A stretch of DNA of 64,000 nucleotides from Streptomyces venezuelae (GTDB lineage Bacteria > Actinomycetota > Actinomycetes > Streptomycetales > Streptomycetaceae), in contig NZ_CP029194.1 in NCBI RefSeq assembly GCF_008642375.1, positions 7,372,501 through 7,436,500 of the forward strand, written 5' to 3'. Positions 41,786 to 50,006 of the stretch are shown here, piece by piece (the stretch's first letter is position 1; every line of letters begins with the position of its first letter). The notes below the pieces were generated by a model. That model saw nothing but the letters and a program-made list of their open reading frames with translations, was not told the origin of the DNA and did no database searches. A program made the position numbers and the translations under genes.

Positions 41786-42478
41786 CTACCCCCTTCCGTC
41801 GGCCCCGAGCATGCCTCGCAGCAGCTCGTCGAAGCCGGTGCGCAGCTCCGCGCGGCCGGGCACGGCGGCGTGGAAGGAGCCCGCGGCGCAGGAGAACATC
41901 AGGCCCTCGCACCAGGCGACGAGCGAGAGCGCGTGCCGCTCGGGCGCCGGGGAGCCGGCCGCCGTCATCATCGCGATCAGCGGTCCGTGGAAGGCGGAGC
42001 CGGCGGCGTCGAAGAAGGCGCGGAGCTCGGGGCGCCGGGTCGCCTCGAGGGCCAGTTCGTAGCGGGAGACGAGCAGCGCGCGGTGGTCCGTGAGATAGCG
42101 GTGCAGGGCGAGGGTGAGCGCCTCGGCGAGGGTGTCGGCGGTCGGGGGCGTACCGGCGCCGCGCTCGGCGTCCGGGCCGCCGCCGGGCAGCTCGTCCGGG
42201 GTGAGCACGCGCGCTTCCCAGTGGACCTGGCGGCGCACGGCCGTCTCCAGGAGCGCCTGCCGGGTGCGGGCGTGATTGGAGGTCGACCCCTGCGGCAGCC
42301 CGGCCCGTTCGTCCACGGCTCGGTGCGTCAGGCCCCGCATGCCGCGCTCGACGAGGAGGTCGAGGGCGGCGTCGCCGATCCGCTCGGCGCGCGAAGCGGA
42401 GGCGGCGGAGGAGGGCAGGGAGGCGGGTGAGGCAGGGGAAGCGGGGGACTCCTCGGCCGGGGCGGTCGATGCGCTCAT
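41786..42478 (-). CDS. TetR/AcrR-family repressor
   Basis: 230 aa. The N-terminal 30 residues are Ser/Ala/Pro-rich; the HTH lies at about residues 33-78 (RIGDAALDLLVERGMRGLTH then RAVDERAGLPQGSTSNHART). The C-terminal ligand domain is helical. It is divergent from the FAD monooxygenase, and two identical palindromes lie between them, which it most likely binds to control both genes. The ligand is probably a substrate of the monooxygenase. Confidence 0.92.
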   Translation of the reverse strand: MSASTAPAEESPASPASPASLPSSAASASRAERIGDAALDLLVERGMRGLTHRAVDERAGLPQGSTSNHARTRQALLETAVRRQVHWEARVLTPDELPGGGPDAERGAGTPPTADTLAEALTLALHRYLTDHRALLVSRYELALEATRRPELRAFFDAAGSAFHGPLIAMMTAAGSPAPERHALSLVAWCEGLMFSCAAGSFHAAVPGRAELRTGFDELLRGMLGADGRG

Positions 42479-42508
42479 GGGGACAACCTACCCGCCACTA
42501 CCAGGCTG

Positions 42509-42556
42509 ACTACATCTGTAGTACGGTCCCGGTGTCGGGTTTACTACATCTGTAGT
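42509..42556. promoter_or_regulatory. Twin operators between tetR-type gene and monooxygenase gene
   Basis: The 14-bp palindrome-like ACTACATCTGTAGT is present at 42509-42522 and at 42543-42556, 34 bp apart centre to centre. The ACTACA/TGTAGT half-sites are perfect inverted repeats with a 2-bp centre. Their position between divergent starts marks them as the repressor sites. Confidence 0.85.
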
Positions 42557-42574
42557 CGCATCTCGGGGGCAGTC

Positions 42575-43765
42575 ATGGAACAGCACCGCGCCGTCGTCGT
42601 CGGAGCCGGAATCGGCGGACTCACCGCCGCCGTCGCCCTCCACCGCGACGGCTGGCAGGTCACCGTCCTGGAGCGCGCCGCCGACCTCGCCCCCGTCGGC
42701 GCGGGCATCGGCCTCGCCCCCAACTCCCAGCGCGCCCTGGACGTCATCGGTCTCGGCGACCGCGTCCGCGAACTCGCCGCCTGGCAGGGCGACGGCGGCA
42801 TGCGCGCCCCCGACGGCCGCTGGCTCGCCCGGACGAACGCCAAGGCCGCCGCCGCGCGCTTCGGCGGACCGCTCGTCCTCCTCCACCGCGCCACCCTCGT
42901 CGAGATCCTCACCTCGGCCCTCCCCGAAGGCACCGTCCGCACCGGAGCGGCCGCCACGCTCGCCGACCCCGGCGACGACCACCGCCCCGCCCGGCTGACC
43001 ACCCCGGAGGGCGAGATCGAGGCCGAACTCGTCGTCGCCGCCGACGGCATCCGGTCCGCGATCCGCCACGCGCTCTTCCCCGAACACCCCGGAACCCGGT
43101 ACGCCGGCTGCACCACCTGGCGCGTCGTCGTCCCCGCCCCCGCACGGCCCTTCGCCCCGCACGAGACCTGGGGCGCCGGACGCCTCTGGGGCACCCAGCC
43201 CCTCAAGGACGGCCGGATCTACGCGTACGCCATGGCCGCCGCCCCCGCCGGCGGCCGCGCGCCCGACGACGAGAAGGCCGAGCTGCTCCGCCTCTTCGGC
43301 GACTGGCACCACCCCGTCCCCGAGATCCTCGCCGCCGTCGCCCTCGACCAGGTCCTGCGCCACGACGTCCACCACCTGCCCGACCCGCTGCCCGCCTTCC
43401 ACCAGGGCCGGGTCGCGCTCCTCGGCGACGCCGCGCACGCGATGATGCCGAGCCTCGGCCAGGGCGGGAACCAGGCCATCGAGGACGCCGTGGTCCTCGC
43501 CCACCACGCCCGCTCAGGGCACGGCTTCGACCCCGGCCGGGCGCTCGCCGCCTACACCGCCGACCGCCTGCCGCGTACCACCGCGATCGTCCGCAAGGCC
43601 GCCCGCACCGGAGCCGTCACCCTGCTCTCCGCCCGGCCCGCCGTCGCCCTGCGCTCCGCGCTCGTCGGCGCGGTCTCCCGCTTCGGTCCGGGCCTCGTCC
43701 TGCGCGGCTTCGACGGCATCGCCGACTGGCACCCGCCGGTGGCCCCGGCGGCCCGCGTAAGCTGA
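42575..43765 (+). CDS. FAD-dependent aromatic-type monooxygenase (class A)
   Basis: 396 aa. FAD-binding GAGIGG at 10-15, the DG motif (VVAADGIRSAIR, about 150-160) and the GD motif (VALLGDAAHAMMPSLGQGGN, about 285-305) identify the p-hydroxybenzoate hydroxylase type. It uses NAD(P)H and O2 to hydroxylate or epoxidise a small substrate. It is controlled by the divergent TetR-type repressor, suggesting substrate-induced detoxification or catabolism. Substrate not predictable. Confidence 0.92.
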   Translation: MEQHRAVVVGAGIGGLTAAVALHRDGWQVTVLERAADLAPVGAGIGLAPNSQRALDVIGLGDRVRELAAWQGDGGMRAPDGRWLARTNAKAAAARFGGPLVLLHRATLVEILTSALPEGTVRTGAAATLADPGDDHRPARLTTPEGEIEAELVVAADGIRSAIRHALFPEHPGTRYAGCTTWRVVVPAPARPFAPHETWGAGRLWGTQPLKDGRIYAYAMAAAPAGGRAPDDEKAELLRLFGDWHHPVPEILAAVALDQVLRHDVHHLPDPLPAFHQGRVALLGDAAHAMMPSLGQGGNQAIEDAVVLAHHARSGHGFDPGRALAAYTADRLPRTTAIVRKAARTGAVTLLSARPAVALRSALVGAVSRFGPGLVLRGFDGIADWHPPVAPAARVS

Positions 43766-43800
43766 CCAGCGCGAACGGCCCGCGCGAGCACGGCCGATGG

Positions 43801-43826
43801 CGACACGAGCGACACGAGCGACACGA
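43801..43826 (+). repeat. Short tandem repeat in a leader
   Basis: CGACACGAG is repeated at 43801-43809 and 43810-43818, with CGACACGA following (43819-43826), directly before the ribosome site of the oxidoreductase gene. Confidence 0.7.
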
Positions 43827-43839
43827 CAAGGGAGACCCC

Positions 43840-44745
43840 GTGAAGGTTGGCTGCATCGGACTCGGCGACATCGCGCAGAAGGCGTACCTCCCCGTCCTCG
43901 CCACCCTCCCCGGGGTCGAGCTCCACCTCCAGACCCGCACCGCCGCGACCCTGGACCGGGTCGCCGACTCCTTCCACCTGCCGGCGTCGCAGCGCCACCG
44001 CGACCTCGACTCGCTGCTCGCCGCCGGACTCGACGCGGCCTTCGTCCACGCGCCGACCGCCGTCCACGCCGAGATCGTCGGCCGCCTCCTCGAAGCCGGC
44101 GTCCCCACGTACGTCGACAAGCCCCTCGCCTACGAGTACGCGGACTCCGAGCGGCTCGTGGAGCTCGCCGAGAAGCGCTCGGTCAGTCTGTTCGTCGGCT
44201 TCAACCGGCGCCTCGCGCCCTCCTACGCGCAGTGCGTCGAGCACCCGCGCGACCTGATCCTGCTGCAGAAGAACCGGATCGGCCTGCCCGAGGACCCCCG
44301 CACCTTCGTCCTCGACGACTTCATCCACGTCGTCGACACCCTGCGCTTCCTCGCCCCCGGCGAGATCGAGCACATCGACGTGCGCGCCCGGATCCGGGAG
44401 GGGCTCATGCACCACGTCGTGCTCCAGCTCTCCGGCGACGGCTTCACCGCCATCGGCATGATGAACCGGCTGAACGGCTCGACCGAGGAGATCCTGGAGG
44501 TCTCGGGCCAGGACACCAAGCGCCAGGTCCTCAACCTCTCCGACGTCGTCGACCACAAGGGCCAGCCGACCGTGCGCAAGCGCGGCGACTGGGTGCCGGT
44601 GGCCCGCCAGCGCGGGATCGAGCAGGCCGTTCTGCTCTTCCTCGACGCCGTACGAGAGGGCCGGACGCTCAGCGCGCGCGACGCCCTGCTGACCCACGAG
44701 CTCTGCGAGCGCGTGGTCCGCGAGGCCCTGATCCAGGCTTCCTGA
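43840..44745 (+). CDS. Gfo/Idh/MocA-family oxidoreductase
   Basis: 301 aa. GTG start with AGGGAG 6 nt upstream. N-terminal Rossmann motif GLGDIAQ at 7-13 and the family's VDKPLA (usual EKP) near 92-97; the C-terminal domain has LDDFIHVVDTLRFLAPG with the His of the active site. NAD(P)-dependent sugar or cyclitol dehydrogenation is typical of the family. It converges with lnt and the two genes overlap by 77 bp at their 3' ends. Confidence 0.88.
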   Translation: MKVGCIGLGDIAQKAYLPVLATLPGVELHLQTRTAATLDRVADSFHLPASQRHRDLDSLLAAGLDAAFVHAPTAVHAEIVGRLLEAGVPTYVDKPLAYEYADSERLVELAEKRSVSLFVGFNRRLAPSYAQCVEHPRDLILLQKNRIGLPEDPRTFVLDDFIHVVDTLRFLAPGEIEHIDVRARIREGLMHHVVLQLSGDGFTAIGMMNRLNGSTEEILEVSGQDTKRQVLNLSDVVDHKGQPTVRKRGDWVPVARQRGIEQAVLLFLDAVREGRTLSARDALLTHELCERVVREALIQAS

Positions 44746-46276
44746 GGGCGCCCGCGCCCTCGGCGGCGCACACGGCGCCCACCACGGCGAGCGCCCCGTG
44801 CAACGGCCAGTCGCCCCAGCGGACATAGCCCGTCGTCGCCGTCGAGAGCGGCAGCTCGCGGACGACGGCGGCGCTCGCGTCCGTGCCGAGGACGGGACCG
44901 ATCCGGCGGCCGTCGGGACCGTACACGGCGCTGACCCCGGTGAGCGTCGCGTGCACGACCGGCCGCCCCGTCTCCGCCGCCCGCAGCGCCGCCAGGGAAG
45001 CGTGCTGGGCGGGCGCCCAGCTGTCCTGGAAGGTGCTGGTCGCCGACTGGACGACCAGGAGCCCGGCACCGTCCCGGACCAGCCGCCGGCTCATGTCGGG
45101 GAACGCCGACTCGAAGCAGATGAGCGGCCCGACGGTCAGGCCACGGGCCCCCGCTTCGGCCGGCAGCGTCATCACGACCGGTGCGCTGCCCCGCCGCCGG
45201 TCCTCCTCGGCGGCCTTCCCGAAAGAGGTCACCCAGCCCAGGGCGCCACGCACCGGGACGTACTCGCCGAACGGCACGAGCCGCATCTTGTCGTACCGCT
45301 CGCCCGTCGGCCCCGCCGGACCGATCAGGACCGCGGTCTTGAAGATGCCCGGGCGGTCGGCGGCGCGCGCGTCCACGTTCACCAGGAGCGGTGCGTCGAC
45401 GAGCCGCGCCAGCGCGGTGAGCCGGGCAGCGAGCTCGGGCCGCCCGGCCGGATCGGAGCCGACACCGCTCTCGCCCCAGACCACCAGGTCGAGGCGCTGC
45501 CCCGCCAGCGAGCGCGTCAGCTCCTCGGCGCGGTCGAACCGCCGCTCGGCCCCGTCCGCACCGTCGAGGACACCCGGCTGTACGAGGGCCACCCGCACCG
45601 TCCCGTCCTCGCGCGGCACCCCGACGCCCCAGGCCGCCGCACCCGCCACCAGCGCGCAGGCGGCGAGCCCCGCGACCCCGACGGCACGGAGCCCAGGCAC
45701 CGCCACGAGCAGGGTCACGGCCGTGTTCGCCGCCACCACGAGCAGGGTCACCAGCCACACCCCGCCGACCGAGGCGAGCCGCAGCGCCGCCGGCACCTCC
45801 CACTGGCTCGCGCCGAGCAGCCCCCACGGCCCGCCGAGGCCCTCCCAGGACCGGACCAGCTCGATCAGCAGCCAGCCGGAGGGCACCGCGAGCAGGGCGG
45901 CGGCGGCCCGGGCGAGCGACGGCACGCCGCCGAGCAGCGAGCGGACGAGGCACCCCCACGGCAGCCACAGCAGACCGAGCAGCGCGGCGAGCGGCAGCAG
46001 GAAGACGTGCAGGCTCGGCAGCAGCCAGTGGTGGACGGCGAGGACGAAGCCGGCCCCGCCCAGCCAGCCGTCCAGGGCCGCGCGGCGGGCCCCCGGAGCC
46101 GTACGGATCAGGAGCAGCCACGGGACGAGCGCCAGGTACGCCCACCACCAGAGCCCGGGCGCGGGGAACGCGAGCGCGGGCAGCGCGCCGCAGCCGACGG
46201 CGAGCAGGGAACGGCCGAGCCCGCGCCGGCGCGCGGCCCGGTCCTCCCGGTCCCTCTTCCCGAACGGCATGCGCAT
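44669..46276 (-). CDS. lnt: Apolipoprotein N-acyltransferase
   Basis: 535 aa from ATG 46276 with GGGAGG 5 nt upstream. About six to seven membrane helices in residues 20-220 and a nitrilase-fold catalytic domain in residues 225-490. The triad is visible: Glu269 (VVWGESG), Lys330 (YDKMRLVPFGEYVP) and Cys387 (PLICFES). Lnt adds the third acyl chain to the N-terminal Cys of lipoproteins at the outer face of the membrane. The C-terminal 40 residues are Arg/Gly-rich and extend over the 3' end of the neighbouring gene. Confidence 0.93.
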   Translation of the reverse strand: MRMPFGKRDREDRAARRRGLGRSLLAVGCGALPALAFPAPGLWWWAYLALVPWLLLIRTAPGARRAALDGWLGGAGFVLAVHHWLLPSLHVFLLPLAALLGLLWLPWGCLVRSLLGGVPSLARAAAALLAVPSGWLLIELVRSWEGLGGPWGLLGASQWEVPAALRLASVGGVWLVTLLVVAANTAVTLLVAVPGLRAVGVAGLAACALVAGAAAWGVGVPREDGTVRVALVQPGVLDGADGAERRFDRAEELTRSLAGQRLDLVVWGESGVGSDPAGRPELAARLTALARLVDAPLLVNVDARAADRPGIFKTAVLIGPAGPTGERYDKMRLVPFGEYVPVRGALGWVTSFGKAAEEDRRRGSAPVVMTLPAEAGARGLTVGPLICFESAFPDMSRRLVRDGAGLLVVQSATSTFQDSWAPAQHASLAALRAAETGRPVVHATLTGVSAVYGPDGRRIGPVLGTDASAAVVRELPLSTATTGYVRWGDWPLHGALAVVGAVCAAEGAGALRKPGSGPRGPRARRARGSAGRRAR

Positions 46277-46370
46277 GGCGGCCTCCCGCCCTTGCCTCAA
46301 GTGTGGGACGTGACCGGTCCCGGCGCGGCACGGCGGCCCGTACCGACCGGTACCCCCTACGGCCGCCGGG

Positions 46371-46814
46371 TCAGTGGCGCCGCCAGCGCTCGTCGACGAC
46401 GACCGAGGAGAGCCGCCAGCCGTCGCCGGTGCGCACCGCCGCGAAGGCGTAGCGGCCGCCGCAGATGAAGTCCTCGCCGGTCGCGAAGCGCATCGGGTTC
46501 ACGTAGTCGGCGCGGATGTCCGCGCCGTCCCCGGACTCCTGGTAACCGCCCGCCTCCCGGAAGAGGACCCGCCGGTTCACGATGAGGTGCTGGCGTACGG
46601 GGAAGAGGTGCAGGGTGTCGGCGAGCCAGTCGGCGACCTCGGCCGCGGGGCCCTCGATCCCGCCCGAGCCCCGGTAGTCGGCCCGGCCGTCCGGGGTGAA
46701 CAGGGCTCGGTAGCCGGTCCAGTCGGCGTCGTCCACGGCCGCCGCGTAGCCGGTGATGAGGTCGTCGATGGCGAGCCGGTCCATCACGGTCGCGAGGTCC
46801 ACGCGCTGCGTCAT
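46371..46814 (-). CDS. NTF2-like (SnoaL) protein
   Basis: 147 aa. VMDRLAIDDLITGYAAAVDD at the N-terminus, LFTPDGRADYRGSGG and a last strand DGWRLSSVVVDERW are the pattern of SnoaL_4-type nuclear-transport-factor-2-like proteins. The conserved Asp/Tyr/His of the pocket (DWTGYR, FPVRQHLI) are present. Role unknown. Lone gene. Confidence 0.85.
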   Translation of the reverse strand: MTQRVDLATVMDRLAIDDLITGYAAAVDDADWTGYRALFTPDGRADYRGSGGIEGPAAEVADWLADTLHLFPVRQHLIVNRRVLFREAGGYQESGDGADIRADYVNPMRFATGEDFICGGRYAFAAVRTGDGWRLSSVVVDERWRRH

Positions 46815-46906
46815 CGGTTCAGTCTCGGGCAGCGGGGTCCCCAGGCCAAGGGTCGTGCGGGTGGTGAGTTCCCGGGGGCCGTCACGGCGCCGTCATACTG
46901 TCCGGC

Positions 46907-47500
46907 ATGCGCGTGAACATAGATCCCGAACGGACCGACCGGACGTCCTTCTACCGGTTGCTCACCGCCACCGTCGTGCCCCGGCCGATCGCCTGGGTCT
47001 CGACGTCCTCGGCGGACGGGACGGACAACCTGGCCCCGCACTCCTTCTTCACGATCTCCTCGGTCACGCCGCCGGTCGTGCAGTTCACGTCCGTGGGCCG
47101 CAAGGACTCCCTGCGGAACGTGGAGGAGACGGGGGAGTTCGTGGTCAACCTCGCCCCCGAAGGGCTCTTCGAGCAGATCAACGCCACGGCGACCGACTTC
47201 CCGCACGGGGTGAGCGAGTTCGACGCCTGCGGGGTCGAGCGGGAGCGGAGCCTGCGGGTGAAGCCGCCGCGCGTGGCCCGGTCGTCGGTGGCCCTCGAGT
47301 GCGTGCTGCACAGCACGCTGCGGATCGGCGACTCGACGGTCGTCTTCGGCCGGGTCGTGCACGCGGCGGTCGACGAGTCGGTCATGGTCGACGGCCACCC
47401 CGAGATGGCCCTGATGCGCCCGCTGACCCGGCTCGGCAAGAACGAGTGGGGCACCCTGGGCGGCATCAAGGAGATCGCCAGGGTGCCCTACCAGGCCTGA
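46907..47500 (+). CDS. Flavin reductase-like FMN-binding split-barrel protein
   Basis: 197 aa. TATVVPRPIAWVSTSSADGT, NLAPHSFFTISSVTPPVVQF and the C-terminal PLTRLGKNEWGTL are characteristic of the larger flavin-reductase-like family (DUF447/FlaRed). It binds FMN; natural electron donor and substrate unknown. Different from the cluster reductase at 9701. Divergent from the NTF2-like gene. Confidence 0.88.
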   Translation: MRVNIDPERTDRTSFYRLLTATVVPRPIAWVSTSSADGTDNLAPHSFFTISSVTPPVVQFTSVGRKDSLRNVEETGEFVVNLAPEGLFEQINATATDFPHGVSEFDACGVERERSLRVKPPRVARSSVALECVLHSTLRIGDSTVVFGRVVHAAVDESVMVDGHPEMALMRPLTRLGKNEWGTLGGIKEIARVPYQA

Positions 47501-47551
47501 GGGCCGGCCTGCGGAGGATCCGGGGCATTCCGTGCCCGCGAGAGGAGAAGC

Positions 47552-47869
47552 GTGGACGGGACGACGTGGGACGGCGTGCGGAAGCTGCGCGAGTGGCTCG
47601 ACGCGGAGGGCCAGGCCGCGGCCGGTGACGTGAGGCTGCTGCGGGTCCTCAAGATCGGGGAGGAGTACGGCGAGGCCGTCGAGGCCCTCACCGGCGCCCT
47701 CGGCGCCAACCCGCGCAAGGGCGCGAGTCACGACTGGCAGGACGTCGAGAAGGAGCTGAGCGACGTCATCGTCACCGCCGCGGTGGCCCTGGCCACGATC
47801 GGCCCGGACCCGGAGAAGGCGCTGGCCGACCGCGTCCGGGGCCTGCTGGACCGGCTCGGCCTGGACTGA
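47552..47869 (+). CDS. MazG-like nucleotide pyrophosphohydrolase
   Basis: 105 aa, GTG start with AGGAGAAG upstream. A single all-alpha MazG-like domain with LKIGEEYGEAVEALTG (ExxE) and ELSDVIVTAA (ExxD) metal ligands. Such proteins split non-canonical or alarmone nucleotides. It lies 51 bp after the flavin reductase-like gene, probably same transcript. Confidence 0.88.
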   Translation: MDGTTWDGVRKLREWLDAEGQAAAGDVRLLRVLKIGEEYGEAVEALTGALGANPRKGASHDWQDVEKELSDVIVTAAVALATIGPDPEKALADRVRGLLDRLGLD

Positions 47870-47933
47870 CCCGGTCCGGACCGACCGGGCCCGGCCCCGT
47901 CAGCATCCCGGGGACCCGTGGACAGGGAGCGCC

Positions 47934-49997
47934 CTAGCCGGTGTTGTGTTCGGGGAGGCAGTAGGCGCAGCCGTTGTATCCGCGGGCGAGGGCGTCTTCG
48001 ACTCGCATGAAGGGCACTTTGCTGCCGGGCCCGAGTTTCGGCCAGTACGGGCAGGTGTTGACGTGGATCTCGCCGCTGCGTGGGTTGCCGAAGAAGAAGT
48101 CGTCCAGCTCTTTGACGGCGGTGATCTGAATGGTCATGCGTCCGACGACGGCTCCGTCCTGGTACTGCGTGGCGACGAAGGGGTAGCGCCGCAGGTGTTC
48201 GGCCTGGTGGGAGAAGTCGATCGTGATCTCCGCCGTCACGTGGTCGTCGGCGTCGAGTCGGTATCCGTCGACGAGGGCGACCTTGCCGCCGTTCATTTCG
48301 ATGGTGCTGCGTACGGCCCCGGTCTCCTTGACCACCAGGTCCGTCAGCGTGGCGGGTTCGATCATCCGGCTCAGTGTGCGGACGGAGATGCGTGTGTCCT
48401 CGGGCAGGGCGCTCGCGTCGAGCTCCCAGGAGCCGTCGGTGGCCTTCAGGCCGCCCCGCAGCGTGATCGTCATCCGTGTCTTGCCGCCGGGCGCGGCCAT
48501 CTGCGGAGCCACGTTCCGCTGCCCCACGTTGTTGTCGAACCTGGCCAGCAGACCGTGGTTGAGCTCCCCCGGGTAGATGTCGGGGAGGGCGTGGTCGCCG
48601 GCGGCCGAGACGATCGCGAGGAGGCATTCGTGGTCGACGATCTGGGGCGTCCAGACGAACGGACCGACCCGCACCGAACCACCCGCCGGAATCGGCTCGT
48701 TGACCACCAGCGTACCCAGCGACTGGAAGTGCGTCGGCCAGATCATCCCCGTCCCCGGATCGCACCGGTACGTCCGCACCTCGGCGAGGCCGGCCGCCGC
48801 GGGCGCGGTGCCGCGGTTGTGGACGCGTACGTAGAGGTAGTTCGGCCGGTCGTTGATCGGCGCCTCATGGCCGAGCTCGGGGTCGTCACCCGCACTGATG
48901 TCGGTGTTGCGGACCCAGATGTCGGGCGAGGTCCAGAACGGCACACCGCTCGGCTGGTCCCCGGTGTCGGTCGGGTTGTCCCGGATGTACAGGTCCACCG
49001 CCGAACCCGCCTCGTCGACGGCCTCCAGCGTCTCGGCGAGCAGGGTCGCCAGGGTGATCCTGGTGACGTCGGCGAGGTACCCGTAGTCGAGCGTGGCCGG
49101 CGCGTCGGTCGTGCGATGGTAGTGCGGGTTGCCCTCGCCCTCGTACGCGCCGATGGTCACGTCTCCGTGTGCTTCGAACGGCATGTAGTCGCTGGAGTAG
49201 ATGGGGCCGAGCTTGACCGGCAGGGTCGTGTAGTCCGCCGCGGCCTGTGCCATGACCGCGCCGAAGGCCAGGGACGCGGCGTCGTTGCCGGCCACGGCGT
49301 TCCCGATGTCGCGTTCCACGGTCACGGAGCCGTCCGCGGGCGGTCTGCCCACCATGTCCAGGTTCACGACCCGGAAGACCTGTGTGCCTGCCGCGTGGAG
49401 CTCCGCGGCGTACGCGGTGGCTCCCCACAGGCCCTGTTCCTCGCCGGAGAACGCCACGAAGCGGACGGTGGAGGTGAGCGCGACGGGCTCCAGGAGGCGC
49501 GCGATCTCGAGGATCGCCGCGACTCCGCTCGCGTTGTCGTCGGCCCCGGGGGCGCGTGCCGTCGCGTCGTTCAGGTTCTCCATCCGGCTGTCGTAGTGGC
49601 CGCACAGGATGATGACGGGGCTTCCGGCGTCCGTGCCCGGTTTGGTGCAGATCACGTTGTCGGCGCTGTGACCGGCGTTGGACCAGGTACGCAAGGTGAC
49701 GTCCGTGTACCCCGCGGCCTTGAACCGGTTCGCGATCTCCTCCGCGGCCTGCTCGACGAGCGGTGAGAACGTGTGCCGGGTGTGGAAGGCGGCGAGGGCC
49801 TCGACCGTCCCTCTCAGGGCGTCCGTCGACACCAGCTCGACGAGCGCGGCGACGAACTTGTCGGGCAGTGTGCCCGTCCACTTCCGTCGGGTCGGTGCGA
49901 CGAGTGTGGCGGGGCTGGGCGGGTGCCCCTTCTCGGGGGAGACGAGCGGTATGCCCGCCCCCGCCACCGCGTCGCGGTCACGTTCCACGCGAGCCAT
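47934..49997 (-). CDS. M28-family zinc aminopeptidase with CARDB-like and Ada-like C-terminal modules, no signal peptide
   Basis: 687 aa. The first 350 residues are an M28 peptidase: His134 (GHYDS), bridging Asp153 (GADDNASG), Glu186-Glu187 (GEEQG), Asp214 (NLDMVG) and a final His in NPHYHRTTD. Then a CARDB-like beta module (PFWTSPDIWVRN, NYLYVRVHNRG, about 355-500), another beta-rich module, and a C-terminal Cys motif (HVNTCPYW to GCAYCLPEHNTG). The last about 200 codons are a 604-bp block repeated in the next gene. The N-terminus (MARVERDRDAVAGAGIP) is no signal peptide. Second of three metallopeptidase genes in one direction. Confidence 0.9.
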   Translation of the reverse strand: MARVERDRDAVAGAGIPLVSPEKGHPPSPATLVAPTRRKWTGTLPDKFVAALVELVSTDALRGTVEALAAFHTRHTFSPLVEQAAEEIANRFKAAGYTDVTLRTWSNAGHSADNVICTKPGTDAGSPVIILCGHYDSRMENLNDATARAPGADDNASGVAAILEIARLLEPVALTSTVRFVAFSGEEQGLWGATAYAAELHAAGTQVFRVVNLDMVGRPPADGSVTVERDIGNAVAGNDAASLAFGAVMAQAAADYTTLPVKLGPIYSSDYMPFEAHGDVTIGAYEGEGNPHYHRTTDAPATLDYGYLADVTRITLATLLAETLEAVDEAGSAVDLYIRDNPTDTGDQPSGVPFWTSPDIWVRNTDISAGDDPELGHEAPINDRPNYLYVRVHNRGTAPAAAGLAEVRTYRCDPGTGMIWPTHFQSLGTLVVNEPIPAGGSVRVGPFVWTPQIVDHECLLAIVSAAGDHALPDIYPGELNHGLLARFDNNVGQRNVAPQMAAPGGKTRMTITLRGGLKATDGSWELDASALPEDTRISVRTLSRMIEPATLTDLVVKETGAVRSTIEMNGGKVALVDGYRLDADDHVTAEITIDFSHQAEHLRRYPFVATQYQDGAVVGRMTIQITAVKELDDFFFGNPRSGEIHVNTCPYWPKLGPGSKVPFMRVEDALARGYNGCAYCLPEHNTG
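47936..48539. repeat. 604-bp direct repeat, copy 1
   Basis: Encodes the C-terminal about 200 aa of the M28 peptidase. Reading it against 50009-50612 I found no difference. The offset is 2073 bp. Confidence 0.85.
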
Positions 49998-50006
49998 CGT
50001 TCCGCC

